Part shown: piece by piece, positions 36,774-45,309 of the stretch
Layout of the letters: every line of letters begins with the position of its first letter
Position numbering within the stretch: the stretch's first letter is position 1
DNA from: JAAFIW01 sp031414805
GTDB taxonomy: Bacteria; Pseudomonadota; Gammaproteobacteria; Burkholderiales; Burkholderiaceae_C
DNA length: 64,000 bases
Direction: 5' to 3'
NCBI GenBank assembly: GCA_031414805.1
Contig: JANOQJ010000088.1
Span: 1 to 64,000 of the forward strand
Notes under the pieces: generated by a model
The model's input: the letters and a program-made list of their open reading frames with translations, nothing else
Database searches by the model: none
Told to the model about the DNA's origin: nothing
Position numbers and translations under genes: made by a program

Positions 36774-38588
36774 ATGCAGAACAACCACCCGACGCCCGCA
36801 GCAACTTCACCCCTCAGCTTGTCGCTCAGCGATCTCAGCATGGCGGGTCGGCTACGGCTGCTGGAAATTGCCTATGCCAGATTCAGATTTGGCCTGTTTG
36901 CCATGCCCTTGGTGGCAGGTCTGTTTGCCTGGTACTACCGGCAAAGCAGCAGCGATTCGCGCGTCTTGATCTGGGCGGTTTGCTATGTTGGTGTTTCAGC
37001 ACTAGCCGTGGTGCAATACAAAATTTACCAGCGCGACTGGCAGCGCCTGTCTGCGCAAGACATGTTCAATCGATGGCTGCCGCGCATCGAAACCACCGCC
37101 CTGCTGCACGGGTTTGGTCTGGCTTTGGTGCTGCCGCTGGTGGCTCAAACAGCGTCCATCGAATTCAAATACCTCTACCTGGTCACGCTGACCGCCATCA
37201 TGGCGAGCAACGGCATTGACCAATCGCCCATGGTGAGCGTGTTCCACCGGTTTCTGATTTCAGGGTGGCATGTGACCGTGTTGATGATTCCCTGGTCTTT
37301 TCCCGACCACTGGCCGTTTTTGCTGCCTCTGACGGCTATTTTCGGTGCCATGAAATACTGGAACTCCACAGACTCCAGCAACTTTTTTACCCAGCTTGTC
37401 TGGCATGAAGAAGAAGGCAAACGCCTGGTGACGGTTTACAAGGCGGCCAACGAAGAGGCTGCCCGGGCATTGAATGAGAAAAACCTCTTCCTGGCGACCG
37501 CCAGCCACGACCTGCGCCAGCCCATCCATGCCATGTCGATGCTGGTCGAAGCCATCCGGTTGCGCAGCCATGACAGTGCCGTGCAGCCACTGCTGACCGA
37601 CTTGAAAAGCAGCATGAATTCAATGAACCAAATGTTCAATTCGCTGTTGGATTTGTCCAAGCTTGAAGCCGGGCAATTGCATAGCCATGCGCAGACGCTG
37701 CCGCTGGCCCCTTACTTGCGCGAGTGCGTAGACATGTTTCGTGAGCTGGCCGCCTCAAATGGGCTGCAACTGCGGCTACGCCTGCCCGAGCGCGAAGCGT
37801 TTGTCTTTGCCGACCCTGCCCTGCTGCGGCAAGCACTGGTCAATTTAACCCATAACGCGGTGCGATTTACCCAAAGTGGCGGTGTTCTGATCGGGCTGCG
37901 CCGACGCCGCAATGCCTGGTTGATTGAGGTGTGGGACACCGGCATGGGAATTGCCACGCAAGACGCCAATCAAGTATTCAGCCCGTATTACCGAAGCGAG
38001 CTGGCTTGGCAAATTGACAGCGCCGGGCACGGCCTGGGCCTGGCCGTGGTGGCGCGCTGCGCCAAGTTGATGAACGCCACCTACGGCGTGTCCTCCCGTA
38101 TGGGCAAGGGCTCTTGTTTTTGGTTGCAGCTGGCTGAGGCGGTTCACATCCCGCCCGATCGCTTCGGCGCGCCTACCGCACACCCTGCAGCACAAGCTGG
38201 TCAAGGCCAGCAGCTGGTCGGCAAGTGCCTGGTGCTTGACGACGACATACGCGTGATTGCAGCCTGGCGGGCCATGCTGGAAGGCTGGGGTGTTCAGGGG
38301 CGTTACGCCGCAAATGCTTTAGAAGCCATCGCGCATCTTGACGCAGGCTTCACGCCAGATGCCATTTTTTGCGATCAACGGCTGCGCTCGGGTGAAAGCG
38401 GACTGGATGTTTTCAAAGCGCTGCTGTTGCGCTGCCCGACCGCAAGTGGCGCCATGGTCAGCGGAGAGTTCAACTCGCCGGAATTGACGAAAGCCGAAAA
38501 CGATGGCTATCTGGTGCTGCGCAAACCGCTGGACTTGACCGAACTGCGTGCCATTTTGGAGACGTGGCTTCAAAAGGCCCAGGGTTGA
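36774..38588 (+). CDS. Hybrid sensor histidine kinase with C-terminal receiver
   Basis: The 604-residue membrane kinase has about six hydrophobic segments in residues 35-195, a short coil, then the DHp H-box ATASHDLRQP with H245 as phosphorylation site. The ATP-binding domain follows (NLTHNAVRF at 357-365, VWDTGMGI at 387-393, GHGLGLAVV at 418-426). The receiver (about 484-600) has DDD at 489-491, phospho-acceptor D534 in FCDQRL and K584 in LRKPL. The sensing domain is membrane-embedded and resembles no named ligand domain. No cognate DNA-binding regulator is adjacent, so the partner is elsewhere. The gene is bracketed by composite repeats. Confidence 0.93.
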   Translation: MQNNHPTPAATSPLSLSLSDLSMAGRLRLLEIAYARFRFGLFAMPLVAGLFAWYYRQSSSDSRVLIWAVCYVGVSALAVVQYKIYQRDWQRLSAQDMFNRWLPRIETTALLHGFGLALVLPLVAQTASIEFKYLYLVTLTAIMASNGIDQSPMVSVFHRFLISGWHVTVLMIPWSFPDHWPFLLPLTAIFGAMKYWNSTDSSNFFTQLVWHEEEGKRLVTVYKAANEEAARALNEKNLFLATASHDLRQPIHAMSMLVEAIRLRSHDSAVQPLLTDLKSSMNSMNQMFNSLLDLSKLEAGQLHSHAQTLPLAPYLRECVDMFRELAASNGLQLRLRLPEREAFVFADPALLRQALVNLTHNAVRFTQSGGVLIGLRRRRNAWLIEVWDTGMGIATQDANQVFSPYYRSELAWQIDSAGHGLGLAVVARCAKLMNATYGVSSRMGKGSCFWLQLAEAVHIPPDRFGAPTAHPAAQAGQGQQLVGKCLVLDDDIRVIAAWRAMLEGWGVQGRYAANALEAIAHLDAGFTPDAIFCDQRLRSGESGLDVFKALLLRCPTASGAMVSGEFNSPELTKAENDGYLVLRKPLDLTELRAILETWLQKAQG

Positions 38589-38610
38589 GTCGTATTCAAG
38601 CGCTATCGAA

Positions 38611-38755
38611 TACGTAGCTGCCTGAGCAATCAATTCAAAGGCTGTAGCCGTATTTGGCAGTGAACTGAGCCAGTTTTGCTTCCTCCCCTCCCCTCCCGGG
38701 GGCAGGTGTGGGTCAGGTTGTTCAACTCCCCTGTTCGCTTGACTTGGTTGGCAAG
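38611..38755 (+). repeat. Composite repeat downstream of the hybrid histidine kinase
   Basis: A diverged dispersed repeat copy (TAGCTGCCTGAGCA and AAAGGCTGTAGCC, 38611-38650) is followed by TCCCCTCCCCTCCCGGG (38683-38700), GGTTGTTCAACT and TGACTTGG, the same blocks in the same order as at 36531-36670. The stretch 38756-38934 up to darG contains no gene. Confidence 0.75.
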
Positions 38756-38934
38756 CGACGGCCAGCGGGGTATGCGCTGGAGAAAATCTTCGCAATCACG
38801 CGAATCGGGTTTTGTAGGACTTTGAAGTCCGCGCCGCGCCTTGCTGCGATTTTTCCATCCCACACCCGACTGCCCTGCGTAACGGAAATTGTTGGACCGG
38901 CGGGGAAACGATCCGGTCGCCGCGTCGATTGGGA

Positions 38935-40053
38935 TCAACCGAACTCCATCATTGACTCACTTGCTCGTACTCGAATCCAGCCCAGGAGGGCCAAATTTCG
39001 AACTGCGTCAGCGACCGCATCTTTCTTTCCCGGAGTATTCCAAGCCTTCTTCCAATCGAGTACATAGTCAAATATCTGTTGCTCCTCCACTATGGCTGTC
39101 CTGTCGCCCTTCTTAACCTGTCGACTCGCAAAGAGAACCGTGAGCACTTCTTCGGCTTGCTCTGTGTTTTTGATCCGGCTAAACAAGTCAACAGTCTTGT
39201 CGATCGTCTTACGGTGCCGATCAATGTCAAGTGCAAACTTGCTGCGTTCCCTCTCAAACTGTTCGCCTACGGTCAATACGACCATCCTTCCAAGCGGTTT
39301 TTCCTGGAGCCAGTTTCTATTGGCAAAGTCATGCAACACAGGTTTCACATCAGCTGAGAACGGGCCGTAACTGCCTTTGCCAAATTCGAAACCAGTCGTG
39401 ACGCCCAGTTCAGTAACGACGTAGCAGATCTTCTGAAAGATTGTTCGACCCACCGGCGGCGCATACGGCTGACCTTGAAGTTCTCTCAGCACTTCCATAA
39501 GCGTTACCCAGCCAGGATTCATTTTTTCGTGCTTGCGCCCTTTTCCTTCCAAAGAGAGCTGAGCGGGCGCGGCGAGGAAATCGGTCTTCAACTCGGCACT
39601 AGGCGTCCCGTAAGGGGCGAAAACCTCGATGTCGATTGGAAGGCAGTGGAGTTTGCGATAGATGAGTGGCCCGACCTCAGACCACTCAAGTCCGCCGTTG
39701 CCGCAACCAAGAGGGGGCATAGAAATGCTCTCAATGCCCCAGCCTTGATAGTGATTAGCCAAATACGTTAGACCATGGTCGATATCGATAAGGCGCGACG
39801 CGGAGCGCCAGTGATCCTTTGTCGGGAAGTTAAGAATGCGGAGCCCCGACCTGTCCTCGTAGAGGTAAGGTTCGCCAAGCCGAACCATCTTCCGTGCACA
39901 CCTCTGTGCGTAGTCCTCAAACATGCCAGGAAAACGCTCCTTAAATTTGAGCGCGACCCCCTTGCCCATCACACCGACACAGTTGACTGTGTTCACAATT
40001 GTTTGCGCATCGGTGGCGAACATGTCGCCGATAAGTGCCTTGAAGTTTCCCAT
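38935..40053 (-). CDS. darG: DarG antitoxin: macrodomain protein reversing DNA ADP-ribosylation
   Basis: The N-terminal macrodomain (about 1-155) has GDMFATDAQTIVNTVNCVGVMGKGVALKFKERFP split across its first loop and MPPLGCGNGGLEW as the second ligand loop, typical of DarG, which removes ADP-ribose from thymidine in DNA. A C-terminal domain (about 175-372, with YVVTELGVTTGFEFGKGSYGPFS features) corresponds to the part that binds and neutralises DarT. At 372 residues it is full length. It starts 6 bases after the darT stop, so toxin and antitoxin share a transcript, toxin first. Confidence 0.93.
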   Translation of the reverse strand: MGNFKALIGDMFATDAQTIVNTVNCVGVMGKGVALKFKERFPGMFEDYAQRCARKMVRLGEPYLYEDRSGLRILNFPTKDHWRSASRLIDIDHGLTYLANHYQGWGIESISMPPLGCGNGGLEWSEVGPLIYRKLHCLPIDIEVFAPYGTPSAELKTDFLAAPAQLSLEGKGRKHEKMNPGWVTLMEVLRELQGQPYAPPVGRTIFQKICYVVTELGVTTGFEFGKGSYGPFSADVKPVLHDFANRNWLQEKPLGRMVVLTVGEQFERERSKFALDIDRHRKTIDKTVDLFSRIKNTEQAEEVLTVLFASRQVKKGDRTAIVEEQQIFDYVLDWKKAWNTPGKKDAVADAVRNLALLGWIRVRASESMMEFG

Positions 40054-40059
40054 ATGACG

Positions 40060-40653
40060 CTACCGGAAAAAGAAATCAGGATTAATGTTTATAGGGAGGG
40101 CAAAGCCTTCTTCGACCAGGGTCATCCGAGCGGCCTCATTCGGTACATACGCCCCAATCAGCATAGACGCTTGGACAAGATTCGGAATCAGCACCTCAGC
40201 ACACTTGCGCGACTTGTGGCGATATCCACGTATCGCGTCATCAGGATGTGTCCAGTCACGGGCAAAGATGTCATCGAAGTCGAGATATCGCCATTGCGAC
40301 GGAGCGAGGAATCGAACGTAGTCGCTCGCAGCATTCTGATCGGTGATCGCTACTCCCCGTAGTTGCAGGACTCCGACCGAGACGCGGAGAACGCACACAT
40401 CTTCGTTTCGCCGCTTGTAAAGCATCGGATTTCGCGCGTGGAAGTAGAGATTGGCGTACTGATGCAACTTCAGCCCACCCGGGACTGCCTTTACGTCTCG
40501 TTTGTCCTGTATGACTTGCATCGCCACGCTGTGATGCTTCAGCTTCGAAGCGCCTTCATGCGACAGGATGCCATGCGCAAGTACCGAAGGAATGTTCCCA
40601 ATGGGCATGATGCAATGTAGTTCAGAGACTCGGTTGTCCATGCTCGTATTCAT
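40060..40653 (-). CDS. darT: DarT toxin: thymidine-specific ssDNA ADP-ribosyltransferase (DUF4433)
   Basis: DarT attaches ADP-ribose from NAD to thymidine in single-stranded DNA, blocking replication; in several bacteria it stops phage. From the ATG at 40653 the protein has 197 residues: an N-terminal LHCIMPIGNIPSVLAHGILS, the NAD-binding QYANLYFHARNPML (66-79), and the acidic active residue E153 in KCAEVLIPN. The frame is open to 40809, but the extra codons run through the promoter. GGGA precedes the ATG by about 4 bases. A predicted LexA-type box lies 90 bases upstream. It is followed at once by darG. Confidence 0.92.
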   Translation of the reverse strand: MNTSMDNRVSELHCIMPIGNIPSVLAHGILSHEGASKLKHHSVAMQVIQDKRDVKAVPGGLKLHQYANLYFHARNPMLYKRRNEDVCVLRVSVGVLQLRGVAITDQNAASDYVRFLAPSQWRYLDFDDIFARDWTHPDDAIRGYRHKSRKCAEVLIPNLVQASMLIGAYVPNEAARMTLVEEGFALPININPDFFFR

Positions 40654-40728
40654 GATCCCTTTTTTGCGTCTCAGGATGTAGCGTGCTCCTACAGAACCTA
40701 CGCCAAATCCACTTGCGCGCTTCTTGAC

Positions 40729-40758
40729 AGCATAACCAAAAACTGTATTTGTGTACAG
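40729..40758 (-). promoter_or_regulatory. darTG promoter with LexA/SOS-type operator
   Basis: On the minus strand a -35 TGTACA (40752-40757) and a -10 TATGCT (40729-40734) are separated by exactly 17 bases. The sequence CTGTATTTGTGTACAG at 40743-40758 is a perfect CTGT-N8-ACAG, the LexA binding pattern, and covers the -35. A LexA-family repressor bound here would block this promoter. The pattern is seen; the control is inference. Confidence 0.65.
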
Positions 40759-40835
40759 TTGTGGTAGGTGGGCGCCACCGACTGTCACAAGCGCGCAAAC
40801 GAAACACAACCCCCTTGCTCAATCGGGTGCTAAAT

Positions 40836-41900
40836 TCAATTCACAACCTGCTCCAACTCCCCCCGCGCATACCTCCCCGCCACTACCTGCAAGCTATCCC
40901 CCTTGACCTTAGACCCCTGCCCTTCACACCCAAACTGCACATACCGCTGCATACAAATCTGCTTGGCAGCTTCGCGGGCGGGTTTCAGGTAGTCACGTGG
41001 GTCAAACTTGTCGGGGTTTTCAAACATGTACTTGCGGATGGCAGCGGTCATGGCCAAACGGATGTCGGTGTCGATGTTGATTTTGCGCACGCCGAATTTG
41101 ATGGCTTCCTGAATCTCTTCGACCGGCACGCCGTAGGTCTCGCGCAGGTCGCCGCCGTATTGGCGGATGGTGGCCAGCAGGTCTTGGGGCACGCTGGAGC
41201 TGCCGTGCATGACCAAATGGGTGTTGGGAATGCGGCGGTGGATTTCCTTGATGCGGCCAATGGCGAGGATGTCGCCGGTGGGCTTGCGGGTGAATTTGTA
41301 GGCGCCGTGGCTGGTGCCGATGGCTATGGCCAGGGCGTCGAGTTGGGTGCGTTTGACGAAATCGGCGGCTTGCTCGGGGTCGGTGAGCAGTTGGTCCATG
41401 GTCATGGTGCTCTCGGTGCCGTGGCCGTCTTCCTTGTCGCCCTGCATGGTCTCCAGGCTGCCCAGGCAGCCCAGCTCGCCTTCGACGGTGACGCCCAGTT
41501 TGTGCGCCATGTCGACCACTTTGCGGGTGACATCGACGTTGTAGTCATAGCTGGCAATGGTCTTGCCGTCGGCCTCCAGGCTGCCGTCCATCATCACCGA
41601 GCTGAAACCCAGGTTCATCGCGCCCTGGCAGATGGCGGGGCTCTGGCCGTGGTCTTGGTGCATGACGACGGGAATGCTGGGGTAAGACTCGACGGCGGCG
41701 GCAATCAGGTGCCTCAAGAAGCCTTCACCGGCGTATTTGCGGGCACCGGCGCTGGCTTGCATGATGACCGGGGCACCCACTTCTTTGGCCGCTTCCATGA
41801 TGGCCTGCACCTGCTCCAGGTTGTTTACATTGAAAGCTGGAATGCCGTAGCCATTGGTGGCGGCGTGGTCCAGCAGCTCGCGCATCGAAACGAGTGCCAT
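40836..41900 (-). CDS. fba: Class II fructose-1,6-bisphosphate aldolase
   Basis: The zinc enzyme interconverts fructose-1,6-bisphosphate with DHAP and glyceraldehyde-3-phosphate. Residues show VVMHQDHGQS (zinc His near 83), the SVMMDGSLEAD loop, VEGELGCLGSLE, the GTSHGAYKF zinc/phosphate region, HGSSSVPQ and INIDTDIR. The 354-residue length is that of the Cbb-type class II group common in beta-proteobacteria. The ATG at 41900 is followed by ALVSMRELLDHAATNGYGIPAFNVNN, the canonical start. It shares strand with pyk and pgk at 55-58 kb and purC at 31 kb. Confidence 0.97.
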   Translation of the reverse strand: MALVSMRELLDHAATNGYGIPAFNVNNLEQVQAIMEAAKEVGAPVIMQASAGARKYAGEGFLRHLIAAAVESYPSIPVVMHQDHGQSPAICQGAMNLGFSSVMMDGSLEADGKTIASYDYNVDVTRKVVDMAHKLGVTVEGELGCLGSLETMQGDKEDGHGTESTMTMDQLLTDPEQAADFVKRTQLDALAIAIGTSHGAYKFTRKPTGDILAIGRIKEIHRRIPNTHLVMHGSSSVPQDLLATIRQYGGDLRETYGVPVEEIQEAIKFGVRKINIDTDIRLAMTAAIRKYMFENPDKFDPRDYLKPAREAAKQICMQRYVQFGCEGQGSKVKGDSLQVVAGRYARGELEQVVN

Positions 41901-41965
41901 TTTGAAAGTCCCGAGGGTTGGTTACACGTGGGTTACGGCTTGATTGCCGCAGCAGAGCGCGAATT

Positions 41966-42838
41966 TTACGGTGGGGCTTTTTGGGGCGACTCTTTCACAA
42001 AACCCAGCACCTCGGGCAACACCGGCGCGAGCCAGTTCAAGGGGCTGGCCAGCGAGGCCAGTACTGTGACGTGGTTCACCCGGTCAAACAACATCACGCG
42101 GGTCGTGGCTCCGGCGGCTTGCAGGCGCTGGGCCAGTCCGACGGTGTTGCGCTGCGGGTTCACCAGGCTGTCGCTGTTGGCTGCCAGCAGCAGGCTCCTT
42201 GGGGCGGCGGCCGATACGTGGGTAATGGGCTGGGTATCGGGCTGTGTGTTGGGCCACTCAAACGCCACTTGCACGTCACGGTTGCCAATCGGCAAAAAGT
42301 CGTACGGCCCGGCAATGCCCACCCAACCAGCCAGTTGCGCGGGTTTCAGGCCCACGGGGGCGAGCCAGCGCGGGTCCAGTGCCAGCATGGCGACGTTGTA
42401 AGCCCCGGCGCTGTGACCCACCAAGTGAATGCGCGCAGTGTCGCCACCCAGACGGGCGGCGTTTACAAACACCCATTGCGTGGCCAGCGCGCCATCTTGC
42501 AAAAACGCCGGGTAGCGCACCTGAGGGCTCAATCGGTAGTCCGCCACCAGCACCAGCACGCCGTTACGCGCCAGCGCCTCGCCCACAAAACGGTACTGCG
42601 CCCGCTCGCCGGTGGTCCAACTCCCGCCGTAGAAAAACAGCACGACGGGGTGCCCCGCGCCCACGGAGTTTTGCAAGGGGCGATAAATATCGAGCTGCTG
42701 GCGCGCCTCAGGGCCGTAAGCCACGCCCGGCTCCATGCGATGGCTGTCGCTGGGGACCAGTTTGTCCAGCACGCCGGATGCGGAGCAGCCCGAAAGCAGA
42801 GCGCTGAAAGCGGCGAGCAGGCCGGTGCGACGGGTCAT
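41966..42838 (-). CDS. Alpha/beta hydrolase, probable esterase lipoprotein
   Basis: The protein begins MTRRTGLLAAFSALLSGCSASG, a basic n-region and lipobox (LSGC), so it is probably a lipoprotein with the Cys near residue 18. The body has VLFFYGGSW (oxyanion HGG-like loop with Tyr in place of His), nucleophile elbow LVGHSAGAYN, an acid region near NSDSLVNPQ and a late histidine in DRVNHVTVLA, as in the BD-FAE/carboxylesterase group. An in-frame ATG at 42850 is also possible. It lies 65 bases upstream of fba. The substrate is unknown. Confidence 0.87.
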   Translation of the reverse strand: MTRRTGLLAAFSALLSGCSASGVLDKLVPSDSHRMEPGVAYGPEARQQLDIYRPLQNSVGAGHPVVLFFYGGSWTTGERAQYRFVGEALARNGVLVLVADYRLSPQVRYPAFLQDGALATQWVFVNAARLGGDTARIHLVGHSAGAYNVAMLALDPRWLAPVGLKPAQLAGWVGIAGPYDFLPIGNRDVQVAFEWPNTQPDTQPITHVSAAAPRSLLLAANSDSLVNPQRNTVGLAQRLQAAGATTRVMLFDRVNHVTVLASLASPLNWLAPVLPEVLGFVKESPQKAPP

Positions 42839-43020
42839 GTGTGTGGGCATAGAGGATCGATCATGCCGACTCTTTACGTAACGGAGCGCCCAGTGGTTTC
42901 AAATGGTTCGACATCAAAGGGGCAAGCACAGCTTCCTGAAGGGCGGCAGAGCATTCCGTGCGGCAACATCCGCAGCACCGTTCCCCGCGGAAACAGGCAG
43001 TTTATAGAGAAAACAGCCAT

Positions 43021-43055
43021 CAGCCCTTATAGATACTGCTCAAGCAGCTATTATA
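43021..43055 (-). repeat. Dispersed repeat copy, intergenic, reverse orientation
   Basis: CAGCCCTTATAGATACTGCT followed by CAAGCAGCTATT is the reverse form of the family. It lies between the esterase and a methyltransferase gene, in a 242-base gap with no other feature. Confidence 0.88.
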
Positions 43056-43080
43056 AACGTAGCAAAAAGCCTCAGAACTA

Positions 43081-43755
43081 TTAGCTCTGGGGTTTGAGTT
43101 GCCCGGTCAGCTTTTGCAGTTTGGCCAAGTCTTCCGGCGCAGTTTGCGGCTGCAGTAGCTCCGCGCGCCCGTGCAGCCGCCCATTGGTGTAGTTGCTGAT
43201 GCTGTTGAGCATGCGGGCGGGGTGCAGATTTGCCTTGGACGCATCTTTTAGAAACACTGCCACAAAATCGTTCCAGATGTCCAGTCGTTGTCCCGTTGTG
43301 AACGACTCCAGCAACGCTGGGTTGTAGCCCGACCGGTTGGCCCAGCCAACCAAGGCCAAACCGGCGTCAGGATAAAACCGCCAACAATCAACGGGGTACT
43401 GGTGAAACTCGCCATTGGACGGCGCATTCAAATAAAAAAGCCCCTCCGGTTTGAGCACCCGCAAGACTTCGTTGAACATCAACCAGAAAAACTCAACATG
43501 CTCAAAGCACGAACTGCTCACCACCGCATCAAAAGATGCCGACTCAAATGGCAGCTGATACGCATCTTGCAGCACGATGTCCACGCCACGGCCGGCAACG
43601 AAGTCCACACCGACACAGCGGGCAGCTCGGGGCGCTACATCACGCAAAGACCCGTTGACGTTCAGCGCACCAATGTCCAGCACCACCCGTTCAGCCTCGT
43701 CGTTCAGATAGGTCTGGAAAAACAAGCGTCCGTTGTCGACCGCGGTTGGATGCAT
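43081..43755 (-). CDS. SAM-dependent methyltransferase, class I
   Basis: The 224-residue protein has a Rossmann methyltransferase pattern: VLDIGALNVNGS for the AdoMet loop, VGVDFVAGRGVDIVLQDAYQLPF, SFDAVVSSSCFEHVEFFW and FNEVLRVLKPEGLFYLNAP. This is the Methyltransf_11 style used on small molecules or sugars. It is divergent from the SLAM-like gene (170 bases between), so it borders the surface-glycosylation locus and may methylate a nucleotide sugar or glycan. That role is inference. Confidence 0.88.
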   Translation of the reverse strand: MHPTAVDNGRLFFQTYLNDEAERVVLDIGALNVNGSLRDVAPRAARCVGVDFVAGRGVDIVLQDAYQLPFESASFDAVVSSSCFEHVEFFWLMFNEVLRVLKPEGLFYLNAPSNGEFHQYPVDCWRFYPDAGLALVGWANRSGYNPALLESFTTGQRLDIWNDFVAVFLKDASKANLHPARMLNSISNYTNGRLHGRAELLQPQTAPEDLAKLQKLTGQLKPQS

Positions 43756-43925
43756 CTAGGTGGTCCCCTGTTCAAAAAGTCTGGATGGTTCAAATGGGCT
43801 CGGGAATCAGGAATTTTGTTGTTTGTTTCACCCCACAAAGCATTCTTGCGGTCATGGATGCTGTAGTAACTAAGCCTGACGCAGGGTTATAGTCCAGAGG
43901 ATTAACCCACAAAACGGTGTGCAAA

Positions 43926-45299
43926 ATGTCACAGTTTTCCAAATGCTACTTTCGCCTTGGCTTGGGCGGGTTGGTAGGGCTTGTTTGTGCGGGCGTATCG
44001 GCGCAAACAGGGACTGTTGAACCGTTGGACCGACAAAGCGACGAGGCCTTCCGGCAGGTGTTGCAACAGCCTCAAAACCTCGGGCTCTGGTCTGCATATG
44101 CGCAACTCTTGGTCCAAGCTGGCAACTATGAAGGCGGTATCGCTGCTCTGGACCGCTTGCTGCTGAACCCTGACGCGAATCCATATCTGCGGGTTGAAAT
44201 TGCACTGCTGTACTTCCGGTTGGGGTCATACGCACCTGCCGAGGCCATGTTGCGCACAGCGCTTCAAGACCCTCGATTGCAAGGCGACCAGCGCGCATTT
44301 GCAAGCACGTTGATGACTGAGGTGGCCAAGCGCAACCAACGTTCACAACTGAGCGGGTCGGTGGTGCTGGGCTTGCGTAGCCAGACAAACCCCACGTTTC
44401 GCACCAACAGCGCGCAGGTTTTGTCTGCCGGTGTTCTTGGCGCGTTGGCTGCTGACCAAAAACCCGATGCTGATACCGATGTGAGCCTGGGCTTGCGCGT
44501 ACAACACCTGTACGACCTGGACCTGCAGAATTCGGCAACCATTTCCACCTCGCTGGGCGCCTATCTGGTGAACTACCGGTCGTCTGCTGGCAGTCAACTA
44601 CAAGTCAGCCCGACCAAGCCCTATGACCTGCAAGTCGTTGACGTTTCAACAGGGCTGCAATTCAAACCGTTTCCTTCGTCGTTTTCTGAACTGACGATGC
44701 GCCCGCACATTTTGTTGTCAAACGTCGTCGCGCAAGGCCATCAGTACCTGGGAAATCATGGGGTGGGTATTGATTTCACCTGGCGGCCTGACGAGCGCAC
44801 GCTGGTGGACGTCACGCTGGATCGTCAAAGGCGAAACTTTGCTAGCCGCATCGACGTGGTCAATGCGGACCTGCTGGACGGCCATTTATACGGTGTGCGC
44901 TCGCGCATCAGCCGTGAAATGGGCTCGGGACAGGTGCTCACGGGGGAATACGCGACCAAACGCAACCGGGCCAAGCGTGAGTTCTACAACTACGACTCTC
45001 ATGAGTTTCGCGTGACTTACTCGATGTCGTACAAGAGCCCGATGGCTGACGCTGGTTACTGGACAACAGCCGTGTGGCTGGGCGCGCTCAATCGGTCTTA
45101 CGATGCGCCCGATGCGTCTGTCAGCGCCACCGAAACGCGACGCGACCGTGAGGCGCGCATCGGCATTAGCCATCATGTGCCACTCACCGCTTCGTGGTCG
45201 TTGCTGTTAACTGCCGAACACTCGCGTAACCAGGCAAACCTGCCTAATTTCCGTTACAAAAACACGTCGCTGTCGGGTGCCGTGGTGCGTGGCTTCTAA
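43926..45299 (+). CDS. TPR plus outer-membrane beta-barrel protein, SLAM-like
   Basis: The protein has an export signal (FRLGLGGLVGLVCAGVSAQ), two to three TPR-like helical pairs (LWSAYAQLLVQAGNYEGGIAALDRLL, RVEIALLYFRLGSYAPAEAML) at about 35-130, and then about 310 residues of alternating aromatic strands ending in GAVVRGF, a C-terminal phenylalanine typical of outer-membrane barrels. This is the organisation of surface lipoprotein assembly modifier (SLAM) proteins, which export surface lipoproteins. The match is structural, not residue-level. It is the first gene of the operon to the giant glycosyltransferase; FecR follows by 10 bases. An in-frame GTG at 43917 is an alternative start. Confidence 0.8.
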   Translation: MSQFSKCYFRLGLGGLVGLVCAGVSAQTGTVEPLDRQSDEAFRQVLQQPQNLGLWSAYAQLLVQAGNYEGGIAALDRLLLNPDANPYLRVEIALLYFRLGSYAPAEAMLRTALQDPRLQGDQRAFASTLMTEVAKRNQRSQLSGSVVLGLRSQTNPTFRTNSAQVLSAGVLGALAADQKPDADTDVSLGLRVQHLYDLDLQNSATISTSLGAYLVNYRSSAGSQLQVSPTKPYDLQVVDVSTGLQFKPFPSSFSELTMRPHILLSNVVAQGHQYLGNHGVGIDFTWRPDERTLVDVTLDRQRRNFASRIDVVNADLLDGHLYGVRSRISREMGSGQVLTGEYATKRNRAKREFYNYDSHEFRVTYSMSYKSPMADAGYWTTAVWLGALNRSYDAPDASVSATETRRDREARIGISHHVPLTASWSLLLTAEHSRNQANLPNFRYKNTSLSGAVVRGF

Positions 45300-45309
45300 G
45301 GAGTAACCC

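Noticed and set aside
40654..40809. Longer N-terminus for DarT
   Set aside because: The extra 52 codons would pass through the -10, -35 and LexA-type box, and DarT homology begins at the ATG at 40653.
40749..42401. A 550-residue plus-strand open frame over fba
   Set aside because: It is antisense to the fba and esterase genes and starts inside the darT promoter; high G+C makes long antisense frames common here.
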